This document shows positions 63,529 to 64,000 of a stretch of DNA of 64,000 nucleotides, piece after piece. Source of the DNA: Bemisia tabaci. Lineage: Eukaryota > Arthropoda > Insecta > Hemiptera > Aleyrodidae. The notes beneath the pieces were generated by a model, which was given only the letters and a program-made list of their open reading frames with translations, did not search any database and was not told the origin of the DNA. The DNA lies in the NCBI RefSeq assembly GCF_918797505.1, contig NC_092797.1, positions 16,009,372 through 16,073,371 on the forward strand, given 5' to 3'. The position numbers and the translations under genes are program-made. Numbering within the stretch: the first letter of the stretch is position 1; every line of letters starts with the position of its first letter.

Positions 63529-64000
63529 AATGGTGCATACGTTGTTTCTATGCCGAACTATCAATTTTAGTCCCGAATTTCCAAATGTAGCCCCAATTCA
63601 TGTTTTTCTTCTCAAATCATGCACAGAGGAAAGGGTTTAGCCAGATTCTAATCTCTGGCTAATTTTTGACATCGTGAGTGATTCGGCTTTTTTTATTGTT
63701 AATCGGGTAAGTCTGAGAGAAAACAGCGTACAAACTGAAATGTGCAGAAAAGGGAGGAGACCACACGCACACATGATAAGCGTCGCTCAATCCTTCGATC
63801 GGACCGGATGCTAGTCGCCGGGTGCCGGGTCTCGCAGTCTAGTCGCAGGTAGAGATAAGGAACCTTTTTCTTCGGGCGGTCTGGCCCCGAACGATTTCAG
63901 CCAACTTCACCCTTCTGGTTTTCCCGATTTCATTTTTGCTTTCGGATAGTTCCCCGAATCACGCCTGTCCTCAGGCAAATTTTATCTCTCTCTCGTCTCT
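63529..64000. other. End of window
   Basis: No coding sequence recognised. A second CTCGCAGTCTAGTCGCAG-GTAGAG segment near 63831-63853 could be another non-coding exon with a donor, but the evidence is weak. Confidence 0.3.

Overview
This is eukaryotic, almost certainly insect, nuclear DNA. Single-copy coding sequence is broken into short exons by long AT-rich introns, and most remaining sequence is packed with small inverted-repeat elements. The one gene I can support is a kainate-type ionotropic glutamate receptor close to the insect KaiR1D / 'Grik2-like' clade. Intron size and MITE density would suit a hemipteran, but I cannot fix the species.

Gene layout (+ strand). Sixteen constitutive exon positions run from 5316 to the stop at 47818-47820. 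All have AG/GT boundaries and a continuous reading frame. They give 878 residues, counted from the Gly codon split into exon 1. The signal peptide and first strand of the amino-terminal domain lie upstream of the window or were not recognised. Exons 1-7 encode the amino-terminal domain. Exons 7-9 encode ligand-binding segment S1. Exon 10 encodes M1, the M1-M2 loop and the pore loop. Exon 11 encodes M3 and the start of S2. Exons 12-13 encode S2, exon 14 M4, and exons 15-16 the cytoplasmic tail. All exon numbers are counted within this window.

The main discovery is that exon 10 occurs twice, 7.2 kb apart: 10A at 22275-22532 and 10B at 29725-30222. Both are phase 0 at each end, so either can join exon 9 to exon 11. 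They look like mutually exclusive exons and differ at the Q/R site that sets calcium permeability and polyamine block in vertebrate receptors. 10A encodes Arg (AGG, 22506-22508) and 10B encodes Gln (CAG, 30196-30198). 10B also carries a 91-residue intracellular M1-M2 loop, against 11 in 10A, rich in Cys, His and Asp and with a tandem 7-residue repeat. The choice vertebrates make by RNA editing may be made here by splicing, together with a possible metal-binding loop. Both exons have poor polypyrimidine tracts and have inverted-repeat elements close by.

Other content. Introns and flanks hold several families of non-autonomous hairpin elements: (i) 164-169 bp hAT-like MITEs with 8-bp target duplications; (ii) three sequence-unrelated families, all close to 253 bp with 4-bp target duplications; (iii) hairpin elements with dissimilar interiors but shared CAC-N-G termini and 2-bp target duplications; (iv) a ~506 bp near-perfect palindrome present three times. 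There is also one tRNA-derived SINE, a 485-bp direct tandem duplication, and a GC-rich multi-hairpin cassette. From 47821 to the end I see no second protein-coding gene. A GC-rich stretch near 60.9-61.23 kb, ending at a GTAAGT donor, may be the promoter and first non-coding exon of a downstream gene.
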